A stretch of 17,061 nt of DNA from Betaproteobacteria bacterium (GCA_016711875.1 JADJSD010000015.1:1-17061); one strand, 5' to 3'. Counted from the stretch's first letter, positions 1 through 7,972 are shown. Translations and numbers: made by a program. The notes: a model not told the origin generated them from the letters alone.

Positions 1-620
1 GCCTGCTGCTGGGGTATCCCATCGCATACGGAATGAGCCGCGGCACGCCACGCTTCGCCACCGTGGCAACGCTCGCGCTCGCCATCCAGTTCTTCTCGAT
101 CTACGTGGTCAAGATGTACGGGCTCATGCTCGTTCTCGGCAACAACGGCATCGTGAACCGCCTGTTGCTCGCCTCGGGCGTGATCGATACCCCGGCGAAG
201 CTCATGTACAACGAGCTGGGCGTCGCCATCGGGCTCGTGGCCTCCGCCCTGCCGCTCATGGTGTTCCCGGTCAATGCCGTGTTGCAGAACGTGAGCCGCC
301 GCTACGACGAAGCCGCGCTGGGCCTGGGCGCCGGCCCCTGGCGAGTGCTTCTCTCGATCACCCTGCCGCTCAGCGCGCCGGGCATCGTGGGCGGCCTCGT
401 GCTCGTCTTCGTCTTCTGCTTCACGGCCTATCTCACGCCGGCTCTCCTGGGTGGTGGCTCCTTCCGCATGATCGGCAACGTGATCTACGAGGAGGCGGTG
501 GGACGCTTCAATTACCCGGTCGCGGCCACCGCCGCGGCGATCACGCTCGTGGTGAGCATCGTGGTGATCGTCGTGGTGAACTCGCTGGGAAGCCGACTCG
601 CGGCCGGACACGGGCGATGA
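1..620 (+). CDS. ABC transporter permease, spermidine/putrescine (PotB) type, 5' truncated
   Basis: This is an inner-membrane permease of a PotABC-like importer. The open frame runs into the window edge: codons from base 3 read LLLGYPIAYGMSRG before the first ATG at 33, and this is a typical internal segment of PotB-like permeases, so the true start lies upstream. Several hydrophobic helices are visible. The cytoplasmic EAA loop that docks on the ATPase is present as YDEAALGLGAGPW followed by LPLSAPGIVGG. The gene ends in an ATGA overlap (617-620) with the next permease, indicating translational coupling. The substrate-binding protein is not in the window and is probably further upstream. The polyamine-type subfamily also carries other small solutes, so the substrate is not settled. 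Confidence 0.9.
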   Translation, partial: LLLGYPIAYGMSRGTPRFATVATLALAIQFFSIYVVKMYGLMLVLGNNGIVNRLLLASGVIDTPAKLMYNELGVAIGLVASALPLMVFPVNAVLQNVSRRYDEAALGLGAGPWRVLLSITLPLSAPGIVGGLVLVFVFCFTAYLTPALLGGGSFRMIGNVIYEEAVGRFNYPVAATAAAITLVVSIVVIVVVNSLGSRLAAGHGR

Positions 621-1414
621 ACCTTCGGGCCACGCGCGATCCGGTGCGCGACACCTTCATTGCGGTGGGCACCGTGACGCTGTTCCTCATGGTGGCGCCA
701 TTCGTCATCACCGTCTTCACCGCATTCAACGCAGGCACCGCGACGGTCTTCCCGCCGGAAGGATGGTCCCTGCGGTGGTTCGCCAACGTGTTCCGGCAGC
801 GGGAGTTCGCCCACGGCTTCCTCCTGAGCGTGACGCTCGCGGTCGCATCGAGCGCCATCGCGATCACTTTCGGCACGCTGTCGGCGTTCGCGCTCAGCCG
901 GCTGCAGTTCCGCGGGCGAGAGCTGGTCGACGGAATTCTCATGTCGCCGCTCATCGTGCCGCAGGTGATCATCGGTCCCGCCTTCCTCGTGTTCTTCGTC
1001 AAGCTGGACGGGTGGCCGCAGTTCGGCCGGTTGCTCGTGCTGCACGCGCTCATCACGCTGCCGTACGCGACGCGCGTGGTGCGGGCGAGCCTCGCGCGGG
1101 TCGACCCGCGCCTCGAGGAGGCGGCGATGGGGCTGGGCGCCTCCCGGCTGCAGAGCGTGCTGCAGGTGACGGTGCCGCAGATCCGCTCCGGCGTGTTCGT
1201 CGCGGTCTTCTTCTGCTTCGTGGTGTCGTTCGACAACTTCACGGCAACGGCTTTCCTTTGCACCGACGGAGGCACCCTCCCGGTCGAGATCTTCTTCTAC
1301 ATCGAGTCGCGCCTGGATCCCACGGTGTCCGCCGTGGCCACCCTGATGATGGTCGGCACCACCGCATTCGTCCTCGTCGCCGATCGTCTGGTTGGCATCA
1401 ACCGGCTCACTTGA
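617..1414 (+). CDS. ABC transporter permease, spermidine/putrescine (PotC) type
   Basis: This 265-residue inner-membrane protein is the usual length for PotC-like permeases, with about six hydrophobic helices, the first near residues 14-38. The EAA loop reads LEEAAMGLGASRLQ and is followed by VTVPQIRSGVF. It pairs with the preceding permease to form the translocation pore. The start is the ATG of the ATGA overlap with the upstream stop. The ATPase gene follows after 8 bases. No frame damage is seen. The substrate cannot be read from the permease. The downstream Mo-hydroxylase genes suggest a compound oxidised by that enzyme, which is inference. Confidence 0.9.
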   Translation: MNLRATRDPVRDTFIAVGTVTLFLMVAPFVITVFTAFNAGTATVFPPEGWSLRWFANVFRQREFAHGFLLSVTLAVASSAIAITFGTLSAFALSRLQFRGRELVDGILMSPLIVPQVIIGPAFLVFFVKLDGWPQFGRLLVLHALITLPYATRVVRASLARVDPRLEEAAMGLGASRLQSVLQVTVPQIRSGVFVAVFFCFVVSFDNFTATAFLCTDGGTLPVEIFFYIESRLDPTVSAVATLMMVGTTAFVLVADRLVGINRLT

Positions 1415-1422
1415 AGGCTTCC

Positions 1423-2511
1423 ATGTCGCAAGTCGACGTCCGCATTTCCGGCATCTCCGTCGCGTACGGGGATACGACGCCCGTTCGCAACCTCTCCCTC
1501 GACGTGCGCAAGGGCGAGTTCCTGTCGCTGCTCGGCCCCAGCGGTTGCGGCAAGACCACCACGCTTCGAGCCGTCGCCGGATTCGTGCAGCCCTTCGAAG
1601 GCGACATCCTCGTGGGTGGGCGCTCGGTGCTCGGCATGGCGCCCAACCAGCGCAACATCGGGATGGTCTACCAGGATTACGCGCTCTTCCCCCACATGAC
1701 CGTCGAGAGAAACATCGGATTCGGGATGAAGGCCCGGGGCGTGCCCGCGTTGGAGATCGCGCGCCGAGTCGCCGAGGTGATCGCCAAGCTGCAGCTCACG
1801 GGCCTCGGCCAGCGATATCCTGCCCAGCTCTCCGGCGGGCAGCAGCAGCGCGTCGCGCTCGCGCGCGCTGGTGATCAGCCCGTCGGTGCTGCTGCTCGAC
1901 GAACCGCTTGCCGCGCTCGACAAGCAATTGCGGGCGGATATGCAATTCGAGCTCCGGCGCCTGCAGCGCGAGGTTGGCATCACCGCGATGTTCGTCACGC
2001 ACGACCAGGAGGAGGCGTTGTCGCTCTCCGACCGGATCGCCGTGATGAACAAGGGAAAGATCCTCCAGGTGGACACGCCGCGCGCCGTCTACGACCATCC
2101 CGCCCATCGCTTCGTCGCGGAGTTCATCGGCGTGGCCAACTTCTTTTCCCGGCACGCTGCTCGGCTTTCGGAGGCGGCGAGCTGCAGCTCGACGGCCTGC
2201 CCGGGTGCTTTCTGCGTCGGGGACGGCGTGAAGCGGGCCCGGTCGAGATCCTCGTTCGCCCGGAGCACTTGCGCCTCGCCCCGGCGGCCTTCGCCACGGA
2301 CGATGGCATGAACGCGCTCCCCGGGCGGATCCTGAGCAGCGTTTTCGTCGGCACCGGGAACAGGTACCAGGTGCAATTGGCCAACGGGAAGCCGGTGCGG
2401 GTCGATGTTCCGGTGGGCAGTGGAATCGACAGCGTGCCGGGCGACGAAGTGGTTCTCGGCTGGCGGCCGGAGGACGCGCGCCTGTTTCGCGGCGAGTGGC
2501 TCGAGCCGTGA
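1423..2511 (+). CDS. ABC transporter ATP-binding protein (PotA-like), frame interrupted by three small indels
   Basis: This is the ATPase subunit energising the importer. From the ATG at 1423 (preceded by AAGG) it shows Walker A GPSGCGKT (residues 38-45), the Q-loop in VYQDYALFPH and the signature LSGGQQQRVALARA (136 on). The frame then breaks at about 1861-1870, where a GC repeat is 2 bases short. Walker B VLLLDEPLAALD and the H-loop FVTHDQEEA continue in the next frame. Two single-base gains, in the T runs at 2141-2150 and 2166-2168, restore the original frame for the C-terminal TOBE-like domain (ILVRPEHLRLA to the end). The indels sum to zero, leaving about 362 residues, normal for the family. 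All catalytic motifs survive, so sequencing error is likelier than a pseudogene. Confidence 0.85.
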   Translation: MSQVDVRISGISVAYGDTTPVRNLSLDVRKGEFLSLLGPSGCGKTTTLRAVAGFVQPFEGDILVGGRSVLGMAPNQRNIGMVYQDYALFPHMTVERNIGFGMKARGVPALEIARRVAEVIAKLQLTGLGQRYPAQLSGGQQQRVALARAGDQPVGAAARRTACRARQAIAGGYAIRAPAPAARGWHHRDVRHARPGGGVVALRPDRRDEQGKDPPGGHAARRLRPSRPSLRRGVHRRGQLLFPARCSAFGGGELQLDGLPGCFLRRGRREAGPVEILVRPEHLRLAPAAFATDDGMNALPGRILSSVFVGTGNRYQVQLANGKPVRVDVPVGSGIDSVPGDEVVLGWRPEDARLFRGEWLEP

Positions 2512-3218
2512 TCCGCCTGCTCCTCGCCAGCAATTCCGGGAATCCATTCCTTGCCCATTGCCGGGAGGAAGTGGCGCGATTCCTCGGCGGCGTGCGGCGC
2601 GTGAGCTACATCACCGCTGCCCGCCTGGGCGACGAGGATGCGCAGTGCGAGAAGGCGCGGCTGGCGCTCGCGCCCGTGGGTATCGCGGTCGAGCACGCAC
2701 GCGCCGATGGCGACCTGACGCGGCGGATCGCCGATGCGGAGGCGGTGTTTTCCAGCGGCGGCAACACCTACGCGCTGATTTCGCGGTTGCACGCGCTCGG
2801 CGCTGTCGAGCCATTGGCGCGGCGCGTGCGCGAGGGGCTGCCGTACGTCGGCACGAGCGCCGGCACCAATATCGCGGGGCCGAGCATCCTGGCGACGAAC
2901 GACTGGAACGTGGTGGGTGCCACGCGCTTCGATGCGATGGGACTCGTGCCGTGGGTCATCAACCCGCACTACAAGGAAACGGACATCGCCATGGCCGCCG
3001 GTAGCGAGACGCGCGACATGCGAATCGGCGAGTTCCTGGCGATGAACGCGCAGGCGGTGTTGGGCATTGAGGAGGGCACGGCGATCCGCGTCGAGGCCGG
3101 CATGGCCAACGTAACCGGTTCGGGACGCGCCAGGCTCTTCCGCCGGGGAACGGCGCCGGTGTGGTTCGGCCCCGGCGAGCAGGTTCCCTTGGACGTGAAG
3201 GAACGGCAGGATGCTTGA
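2508..3218 (+). CDS. pepE: peptidase E family (S51) dipeptidase-like serine hydrolase
   Basis: This 236-residue protein of the PepE family comprises class I glutamine amidotransferase-like serine hydrolases; characterised members cleave N-terminal Asp-X dipeptides in the cytoplasm. The nucleophile elbow is GTSAGTNIAGPS with Ser117. Asp132 lies in TNDW and His154 in INPHYKETD. The Ser-Asp and Ser-His spacings (+15, +37) match the E. coli PepE triad (S120, D135, H157). I chose the GTG at 2508 because it makes a GTGA overlap with the ATPase stop and gives the usual N-terminus (IRLLLASNSGNP); an earlier GTG at 2496 is possible. The end overlaps the next gene by 8 bases. Its role in a transporter/Mo-hydroxylase operon is unknown; it may hydrolyse a conjugated or peptide-like substrate. 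Confidence 0.85.
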   Translation: MIRLLLASNSGNPFLAHCREEVARFLGGVRRVSYITAARLGDEDAQCEKARLALAPVGIAVEHARADGDLTRRIADAEAVFSSGGNTYALISRLHALGAVEPLARRVREGLPYVGTSAGTNIAGPSILATNDWNVVGATRFDAMGLVPWVINPHYKETDIAMAAGSETRDMRIGEFLAMNAQAVLGIEEGTAIRVEAGMANVTGSGRARLFRRGTAPVWFGPGEQVPLDVKERQDA

Positions 3219-4078
3219 GTTCTTCGATCCCGCGACACTGGACGAGGCGGTGGCCCTGGGCGGCCGCTTCGGCGCCGACGCGAATTTCGTCGCGGGTGGC
3301 ACGGACCTCGTGATCCAGATGCGCCGCGGTCGGCGCTCGCCGCAGCGACTGGTGAGCTTGCATCGCCTCACCGGCCTGGGCGCGATCGACGTGGGTGCCA
3401 CGCGCGTGCTACTCGGGTCATTGGCCACGCATCGGGCCATGGAGCGGCACCCGGCCTTCGGAGGCGCGCTGCGCGCGCTGGTGGAGAGCGCCGAGGTGGT
3501 CGGTGGGCACCAGGTGCGCAACGTAGGCACGCTGGGCGGCAACCTGTGCAACGCCTCGCCCGCCGCGGACCTCGCGCCAATCCTTCTCGCGCTCGACGCG
3601 ACGGTGCGCCTGCGCGGTGCCGGAGGAGCACGCGAGCTGGCCCTGGCCTCGTTCCTGCAGGGGCCGGGCCGCACGCTGCGAGCACCCGGAGAAGTGCTGG
3701 AGCACGTGTCGTTCGGAGCGATGCCCCCGCGCTCAGGCACTGCCTTCATCAAGTTCGGTCGCCGCCGCGCGATGGAGATCTCGTTGGTGGCCGTCGCCGC
3801 TGCCGTGACCCTGGACGCCTCCGGTCGCTGCACCGACGCCCGCATCGCATTGGGGGCCGTGGCACCGACCGCCATCCGCGTGCGGGAGGCGGAGGGGCTT
3901 TTGCGACGCGCGGCCGGACCCCGCCGTGCTGCGCGCCGCGGGACACGTGGCGTCACGCGTCTGCGAGCCCCTGAGCGACGTGCGGGCTTCGTCGGCCTAT
4001 CGACGTCGCCTCGTCGAAACCCTGGTGGCGCGCGCCGTGGCGATGGCGGTCGAGCGCGCGTCGAGCGATGCCACATGA
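3211..4078 (+). CDS. FAD-binding subunit (CoxM/XdhB type) of a molybdenum hydroxylase, one frameshift
   Basis: This medium subunit of a xanthine dehydrogenase/CO dehydrogenase-type enzyme passes electrons between the 2Fe-2S subunit and its acceptor through FAD. FAD-binding motifs are visible: VAGGTDLVIQMRRG (from residue 27) and VGTLGGNLCNASPAADLAP (from residue 105). After about 3912 the frame loses sense. With one extra base removed at about 3915-3917 it reads DPAVLRAAGHVASRV and on to ASSAYRRRLVETLVARA, the normal CoxM C-terminus, ending at the TGA 4076-4078. That stop forms an ATGA overlap with the next gene. The corrected length is 288 residues, typical for the family. Uncorrected, the frame would run through and fuse to the 2Fe-2S subunit, which is an artefact. 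Confidence 0.88.
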
Positions 4079-4557
4079 AGATCACGATCGCATTGACTGT
4101 GAACGGGCAGTCCTACGAGACGCAGGTCGAGCCTTCGGACACGTTGCTCGAAGTGCTGCGGGATCATTTCGGCCTGACGGGCACGAAGACGAACTGCCTC
4201 GAAGCCGAGTGCGGGGTGTGCACCGTGCTCATCGACGGAATGGCGGTGAACTCCTGCACGTTGCTCGCCGCGCAGTGCCGTGGGCGGGACGTGCTGACGA
4301 TCGAGGGCCTGTCGAATGGGCAGGAGCTTCACCCGTTGCAGAAGGCCTTCATCGCCCATGGGGCCGTGCAGTGCGGATACTGCATCCCCGCCATGATCCT
4401 GAACGCGAAGGCGCTGCTGGACGAGAATCCGACGCCGGACGAGAGGCAGATTCGCGAGGCGCTTGCGGGCACCCTTTGCCGCTGCACGGGCTACCAGAAG
4501 ATCGTCGACGCCGTGGCTGCCGTCGCGCGGGGCGAGTTCGCCGAGGGGGGCGCATGA
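4075..4557 (+). CDS. 2Fe-2S subunit (CoxS/XdhC type) of a molybdenum hydroxylase
   Basis: This 160-residue small subunit carries two 2Fe-2S clusters. The N-terminal plant-ferredoxin-like domain has Cys41, Cys46, Cys49 and Cys61 in CLEAECGVC and NSC. The C-terminal helical domain has Cys100 and Cys103 in QCGYC and Cys135 and Cys137 in CRCTGY. All eight ligands are present, and QCGYC is the segment that contacts the molybdopterin cofactor. The start is the ATG of the ATGA overlap with the FAD subunit, and the end makes another ATGA overlap (4554-4557) with the large subunit. Gene order M-S-L matches CO dehydrogenase-type operons. No frame damage is seen. Confidence 0.95.
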   Translation: MKITIALTVNGQSYETQVEPSDTLLEVLRDHFGLTGTKTNCLEAECGVCTVLIDGMAVNSCTLLAAQCRGRDVLTIEGLSNGQELHPLQKAFIAHGAVQCGYCIPAMILNAKALLDENPTPDERQIREALAGTLCRCTGYQKIVDAVAAVARGEFAEGGA

Positions 4558-6463
4558 GCGCGCATCGCACGGTGGGCAAGCGTCTCGCGCGCCTCGACGG
4601 CGTGGGAAAGGTGACGGGCGCCGCGCGATACGGGGTGGACCAGGCGATGGCCGGCATGCTGCACGGCAAGCTGGTGCGCAGCCCGCATCCGCATGCTCGC
4701 ATCCGGGCGATCCATGTCGAGAAGGCGCTGGCGATGCCGGGCGTGCGCGGGATCGTCACCGCAGCCGACGTGCCGGCGAAGCGCTACGGTTCCTTCGTGA
4801 AGGACATGGAGGTCTTCGCCAGCGGGCACGTGTTGTACGTGGGCCAGCCCGTGGCCGGCGTGGCGGCAGGCACGCTCGCGCAAGCCGAGCGCGCGGCCGC
4901 TGCGATCGAGGTCGAGTATGAAGAGCTCCCGGCCGTGCACGACGTGGAGCAGGCATTGGCGCCGGGCGCGCCGCTCGTGCACGCGGGATGGCAGTCCTAC
5001 CAGGCGATGCCGATCCTCAAGCGCGAGGGAAATGTCTCGAATCGCGCGCGGCTCGTCCTTGGCAATGTCGAGGAAGGCTTTGGGCGGTCCGCGCGTGTAT
5101 TCGAAAACCGCTTCGTCACGAGCCTCGTGCATCCCGGGTATACCGAGCCGCGTGCCGCGCTCGCCGCCTGGGACGAGCGGGGCGAACTCGTCGTGTGGTC
5201 CAACACCCAGCTCCCCTTCGAGGCCCAGGCGACGCTCGCGGAGATCTTCCGGGTGTTGCCGTCGCGCGTGCGCGTCGTCGGCACGACCATCGGCGGTGGC
5301 TTCGGCGGCAAGCTGCGGCTGGGCGTCGAGCACTACGTGGCCGTCATGGCGCGCAAGACCGGGCGGCCGGTGAAGATGATCACGACGAGCGAGGAGGAGC
5401 TCATTGCCGCGAATCCACGGCAGCCGGTGGTGGTCGAACTGAAGACCGGAGTCGCCGCCGACGGGACGATCCTCGCGCACCAGGGGCGGATCCTGGTCGA
5501 TACCGGCGCCACCTCCGGTTCGGGCGTGGGCGTGGCCTCGAGCGCCCACCTCATGATCGCCGGACCCTATCGCATCCCGAACGTCAGCCTCGAGGGCCTG
5601 TCGATCTACACGAACAAGACGCCGACGGGATCGTTCCGCGCGCCGTCGGGGCCCCAGGGCAACTTCGCGATGGAGTCGCAGATGGACATCATCGCGGCGG
5701 ACCTCGGCATCGATCCGGTGGATCTACGGCTGCGCAACGCGCTGCGCGAAGGCGACATGGCGGCAAATGGACAAGTGGTGACGAGCGTGAGCCTGGAAGC
5801 GTGCTTGCGCCAGGCGGCACAGGCCATCGGATGGCACGACCGCAAGCCGGCGCCGGGCCGCGCCAAGGAATCGCATGCGGCTGGTGGACGACGACTTCGG
5901 GATCTTCGGGCGTGTACGTGAAGGTGAATCCGGACGGCAAGGTCGTGCTCAACACGGGCTGCACGGAGATTGGGACTGGCGCCCTGACCGGGGCGGCGCA
6001 GGTCCTCGCCGAGGACCCCCCCAGCTTCCATGCGCATGCGGTGGACCTTTCCGTGGATCCGGAAACCGGGGAGGTGACGGTGCACGATTACGTCGTGGCC
6101 CAGGACGTCGGCTTCGCCATCAACCCCACCTACATCGAGGGCCAGATCGAGGGAGGGGTCGCCCAGGGCCTGGGCCAGGCACTGAGCGAGGAGATCGTCT
6201 ACGCGGACGGACGCGTCATGAACCCGAACCTGACCGACTACAAGATGCCGACGGCGATGGACGTGCCGCGCATCCGGTCCATCCTCATCGAAAGCCCCAG
6301 CGAGGTCGGGCCCTTCGGTGCCAAGGGCGTGGGCGAACCGCCGGCCATCGAGCCGCCCGCGGCAATCGCGAATGCCATCGCGGCGGCCACGGGGGCAAGG
6401 TGCCGTTCCCTTCCGATTACCGCGGAGAGGCTCCTGCTGGCGATGGATTCGCTGAAGCGATGA
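4554..6463 (+). CDS. molybdopterin-binding large subunit (CoxL/XdhA type), one frameshift and a large internal deletion
   Basis: This is the catalytic subunit of a xanthine dehydrogenase-family hydroxylase. The N-terminal domain starts VGKRLARLDGVGKVTGAARY. The cofactor loop IGGGFGGK lies near residue 247 and the active-site loop GSFRAPSGP near residue 360. One G is missing at about 5870 (AAGGAATC for AAGGGAATC), after which GIACGWWTTTSGSSGVYVKV continues in another frame. The catalytic Glu motif KGVGEPP is present near the C-terminus. About 636 residues are encoded, against roughly 760-790 for this family. After ALTGAAQVLAED the sequence jumps straight to PSFHAHAVDLSVDP, dropping about 130-150 residues including the GAQGSRT-type cofactor-binding segment. 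The junction sits in a run of seven C (6016-6022). As written the enzyme should be inactive. It is not a form I CO dehydrogenase, since the AYRCSFR loop is absent. Confidence 0.88.
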
Positions 6464-6702
6464 ACGGTGATATCTGCGTGCGGGTCGAGCTTCACGGTGA
6501 ACTGCGTGCAAAGCTCCCCGATCATCGCCCGGATGAACCTGTGACGCTCCGGAATGGGGCCACGATCCATGACTTGTTGCTCCTGCTCGGCGCGCGCGGC
6601 GAAACGTGGCTGGTAGCGGTCGATGGGCAGGTCGCCTCGCTCGAACGGGAACTTGGCGACGGCGAGGTCATCGACCTGTTTCCGGCGTTGGAGGGTGGAT
6701 AG
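6460..6702 (+). CDS. MoaD/ThiS-family ubiquitin-like sulfur carrier
   Basis: This 80-residue protein is the size of MoaD/ThiS and ends in the diagnostic Gly-Gly (FPALEGG then stop), the site that is adenylated and thiocarboxylated. The NGATIHDLLLLLG segment and the GEVIDLFPALEGG tail fit the beta-grasp fold. Its ATG overlaps the large-subunit stop by four bases. Family knowledge places such proteins in molybdopterin synthesis or in sulfur transfer to other acceptors. Its position as last gene of a Mo-hydroxylase operon suggests a dedicated role in cofactor supply or maturation of this enzyme, which is inference. No MoaE partner is visible nearby. Confidence 0.8.
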   Translation: MNGDICVRVELHGELRAKLPDHRPDEPVTLRNGATIHDLLLLLGARGETWLVAVDGQVASLERELGDGEVIDLFPALEGG

Positions 6703-6714
6703 CCCGCCCGGGCT
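6701..6714 (+). terminator. weak GC hairpin at the end of the Mo-hydroxylase operon
   Basis: AGCCC and GGGCT pair around a GCCC loop, immediately at the stop codon of the MoaD-like gene. The stem is short and there is no T tract, so a role in termination is only possible. Confidence 0.25.
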
Positions 6715-6784
6715 GGCCGCGAACGGGGCGGCATCAGGTGTCCTGGAGGCGTTCATCGAGCAGTGCCTTTCGCTAACCAGGCGT

Positions 6785-6879
6785 CTACACCACCCGGATC
6801 GTCTTCTTCTCCGGATCGATCTCCACCTGCGCCCCGTTCGCAATCGCAGCGGTGATGTCCTCGTCAAGACCGGCGAGCA
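6785..6879 (-). pseudogene. relic of a second aconitase X swivel-subunit gene (3' end only)
   Basis: These 95 bases match the 3' end of the intact swivel gene (7568-7662) with about ten differences, no gaps, and the same orientation. Read on the minus strand they translate in frame without a stop as LAGLDEDITAAIANGAQVE and on to TIRVV, ending in TAG. The intact copy reads LAGFDEDITAAIPHGAQVE and ends TIRVL. No start codon or upstream part remains. The homology stops four bases beyond the stop codon of the phosphatase gene. It looks like a leftover of a diverged paralogue, not a fresh tandem copy. Confidence 0.8.
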
Positions 6880-6883
6880 AGGA

Positions 6884-7540
6884 CTACGGATTCGCCGGCT
6901 TCCAGCCCTCGCCGTATCGCAGTTCGGCAAACGCGACGGGCTCGGCCCTGCCCGGCACGCGGACGACGTGCCAGAGGTGGTTGTACTCGTCCCTCGGATA
7001 GCAGCTGTTGTCGGTGCACGGAACGCAGGTGCTTCCTGGCTCGCATCCCTGGCCCGCTTTCGCGACGGGCACGCCCAGCTTGTTGAGGATCGCGTAGATG
7101 TTCTCGCTGTTGAGGGCGACCAGGGCGACGCTGCCGGGCGGGAGCTTGAGCAGGGCGTCCGAGATGGGCTCGATGGGCGCGCGCCTCGTCGTCTGGTCGT
7201 TGACCACCTGGCCATCGAGAGTCGAGCCCGGTGTGGGCAACTGAACGATCGGGAGGCGGGATGTCGCGGAGACTTCCTCCAGCATCTGCCGGGCCCGGGT
7301 GGTGTGGGACGCGAACAGGTGCGTGAACTTGATGCCGCGGACGGTCGGCGCGAGCAGCGCGGCTCGCTCCATGCCCTTCCGGGTGAGCGGAACGGTCGGC
7401 AGCTTGTTGTCCGATTCGGCGTGACGGACGATGAAGATGGAGACGGGCTGGTCCTGGGCCAATGCCGGCGCTGACATCCAGGGCGGCGCCAGCGAAGCGC
7501 ACGCGAAGATCAGGGTGGAACGAATGCGGTTCACGTTCAT
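6884..7540 (-). CDS. exported histidine-phosphatase-like protein lacking the second catalytic His
   Basis: This 218-residue protein has an N-terminal signal peptide (hydrophobic residues 8-18, likely cleavage after APALA near residue 28), so it is periplasmic or secreted. The phosphoglycerate-mutase/histidine-phosphatase motif VRHAES supplies His40, and a conserved Arg follows in SHTTRARQM (Arg82). Where relatives have a VGHSNT-like motif with the second His, this protein has VALVALNSENIYAIL with no His. Residues 166-180 hold four Cys spaced C-x5-C-x2-C-x4-C, perhaps a disulfide or metal site. The C-terminal DEYNHLW and LRYGEGW resemble the family end. A GGAGGG Shine-Dalgarno lies 7-12 bases before the ATG. 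It is last in the minus-strand aconitase X gene group. Confidence 0.8.
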   Translation of the reverse strand: MNVNRIRSTLIFACASLAPPWMSAPALAQDQPVSIFIVRHAESDNKLPTVPLTRKGMERAALLAPTVRGIKFTHLFASHTTRARQMLEEVSATSRLPIVQLPTPGSTLDGQVVNDQTTRRAPIEPISDALLKLPPGSVALVALNSENIYAILNKLGVPVAKAGQGCEPGSTCVPCTDNSCYPRDEYNHLWHVVRVPGRAEPVAFAELRYGEGWKPANP

Positions 7541-7547
7541 GTTCGAG

Positions 7548-7553
7548 CCCTCC
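7548..7553 (-). promoter_or_regulatory. ribosome binding site of the histidine-phosphatase-like gene
   Basis: GGAGGG on the minus strand, seven bases before the ATG at 7540. It is a strong match to the Shine-Dalgarno core and fixes the start choice. The gene has its own ribosome site and is not coupled to the preceding swivel gene (27-base gap). Confidence 0.65.
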
Positions 7554-7567
7554 GTACCCCCACTTGC

Positions 7568-7972
7568 CTACAACACCCGGATCGTCTTCGTCTCCGGATC
7601 GATCTCCACCTGCGCCCCATGGGGTATCGCGGCGGTGATGTCCTCGTCGAAACCGGCGAGCATCGTGATGTCACCGTGCGCCGCGCCCTGCGCCAGGATC
7701 GGGTTCACGGTGTTGAAGACGATCGCGAGTGGCGCCTTGTCGCGCGAGCGCATCTCGTGAAGCATCCACGCGCTCGCGACGCCGCCCTTGGCTGTATCCA
7801 GGACGAGGACCTTCCCGACATACGACTGCCCCGCCAGCTTGTGCGCCGGCCGGGAGAAGACGCCGTCGATGCGGTTGAGATCGTAACGAGCCGAGAAGCC
7901 GTCGTGGGCGACCAGCGCCTCGCCGGTGACGGCGACACCCATCGCGTGGCGGGCGATGAAAAGCTTGCTCAT
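7568..7972 (-). CDS. aconitase X swivel-domain subunit (DUF126)
   Basis: This 134-residue small subunit of aconitase X begins MSKLFIARHAMGVAVTGEAL. GVFSRPAHKLAGQSYVGKVL is followed by GGVASAWMLHEM, the family's swivel-domain signature region. FNTVNPILAQGA and the closing GAQVEIDPETKTIRVL also fit. In aconitase X the swivel domain closes over the Fe-S active site of the large subunit. Some family members are single-chain fusions and others, as here, two genes. The ATG overlaps the large-subunit stop (ATGA on the minus strand, 7969-7972), as expected for a stoichiometric pair. A partial paralogue lies at 6785-6879. Known activities of the family include cis-3-hydroxy-L-proline dehydration in bacteria and mevalonate phosphate dehydration in archaea. 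Confidence 0.88.
   Translation of the reverse strand: MSKLFIARHAMGVAVTGEALVAHDGFSARYDLNRIDGVFSRPAHKLAGQSYVGKVLVLDTAKGGVASAWMLHEMRSRDKAPLAIVFNTVNPILAQGAAHGDITMLAGFDEDITAAIPHGAQVEIDPETKTIRVL

Noticed and set aside
512..1275. Two long minus-strand frames opposite the permeases
   Set aside because: Charged, low-complexity translations with no recognisable motif, opposite well-supported genes.
763..1422. Long Arg/Pro/His-rich frame running through the second permease into the ABC ATPase
   Set aside because: It is an out-of-frame shadow typical of high-GC DNA; the permease frame has clear membrane helices and an EAA loop. The ATPase begins at 1423.
1861..1870. Programmed ribosomal frameshift in the ABC ATPase
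   Set aside because: No slippery heptamer or stimulatory structure is evident, and the same gene has two further indels, as do six other genes.
3211..4557. An apparent fusion of FAD and 2Fe-2S subunits in one frame
   Set aside because: The FAD protein's true C-terminus is in another frame after an indel at about 3915 and stops at 4078, overlapping a separate 2Fe-2S start.
4988..6463. A separate C-terminal molybdopterin-subunit gene
   Set aside because: Only its part after about 5870 is meaningful, and it continues the upstream frame directly; a single missing G explains it.
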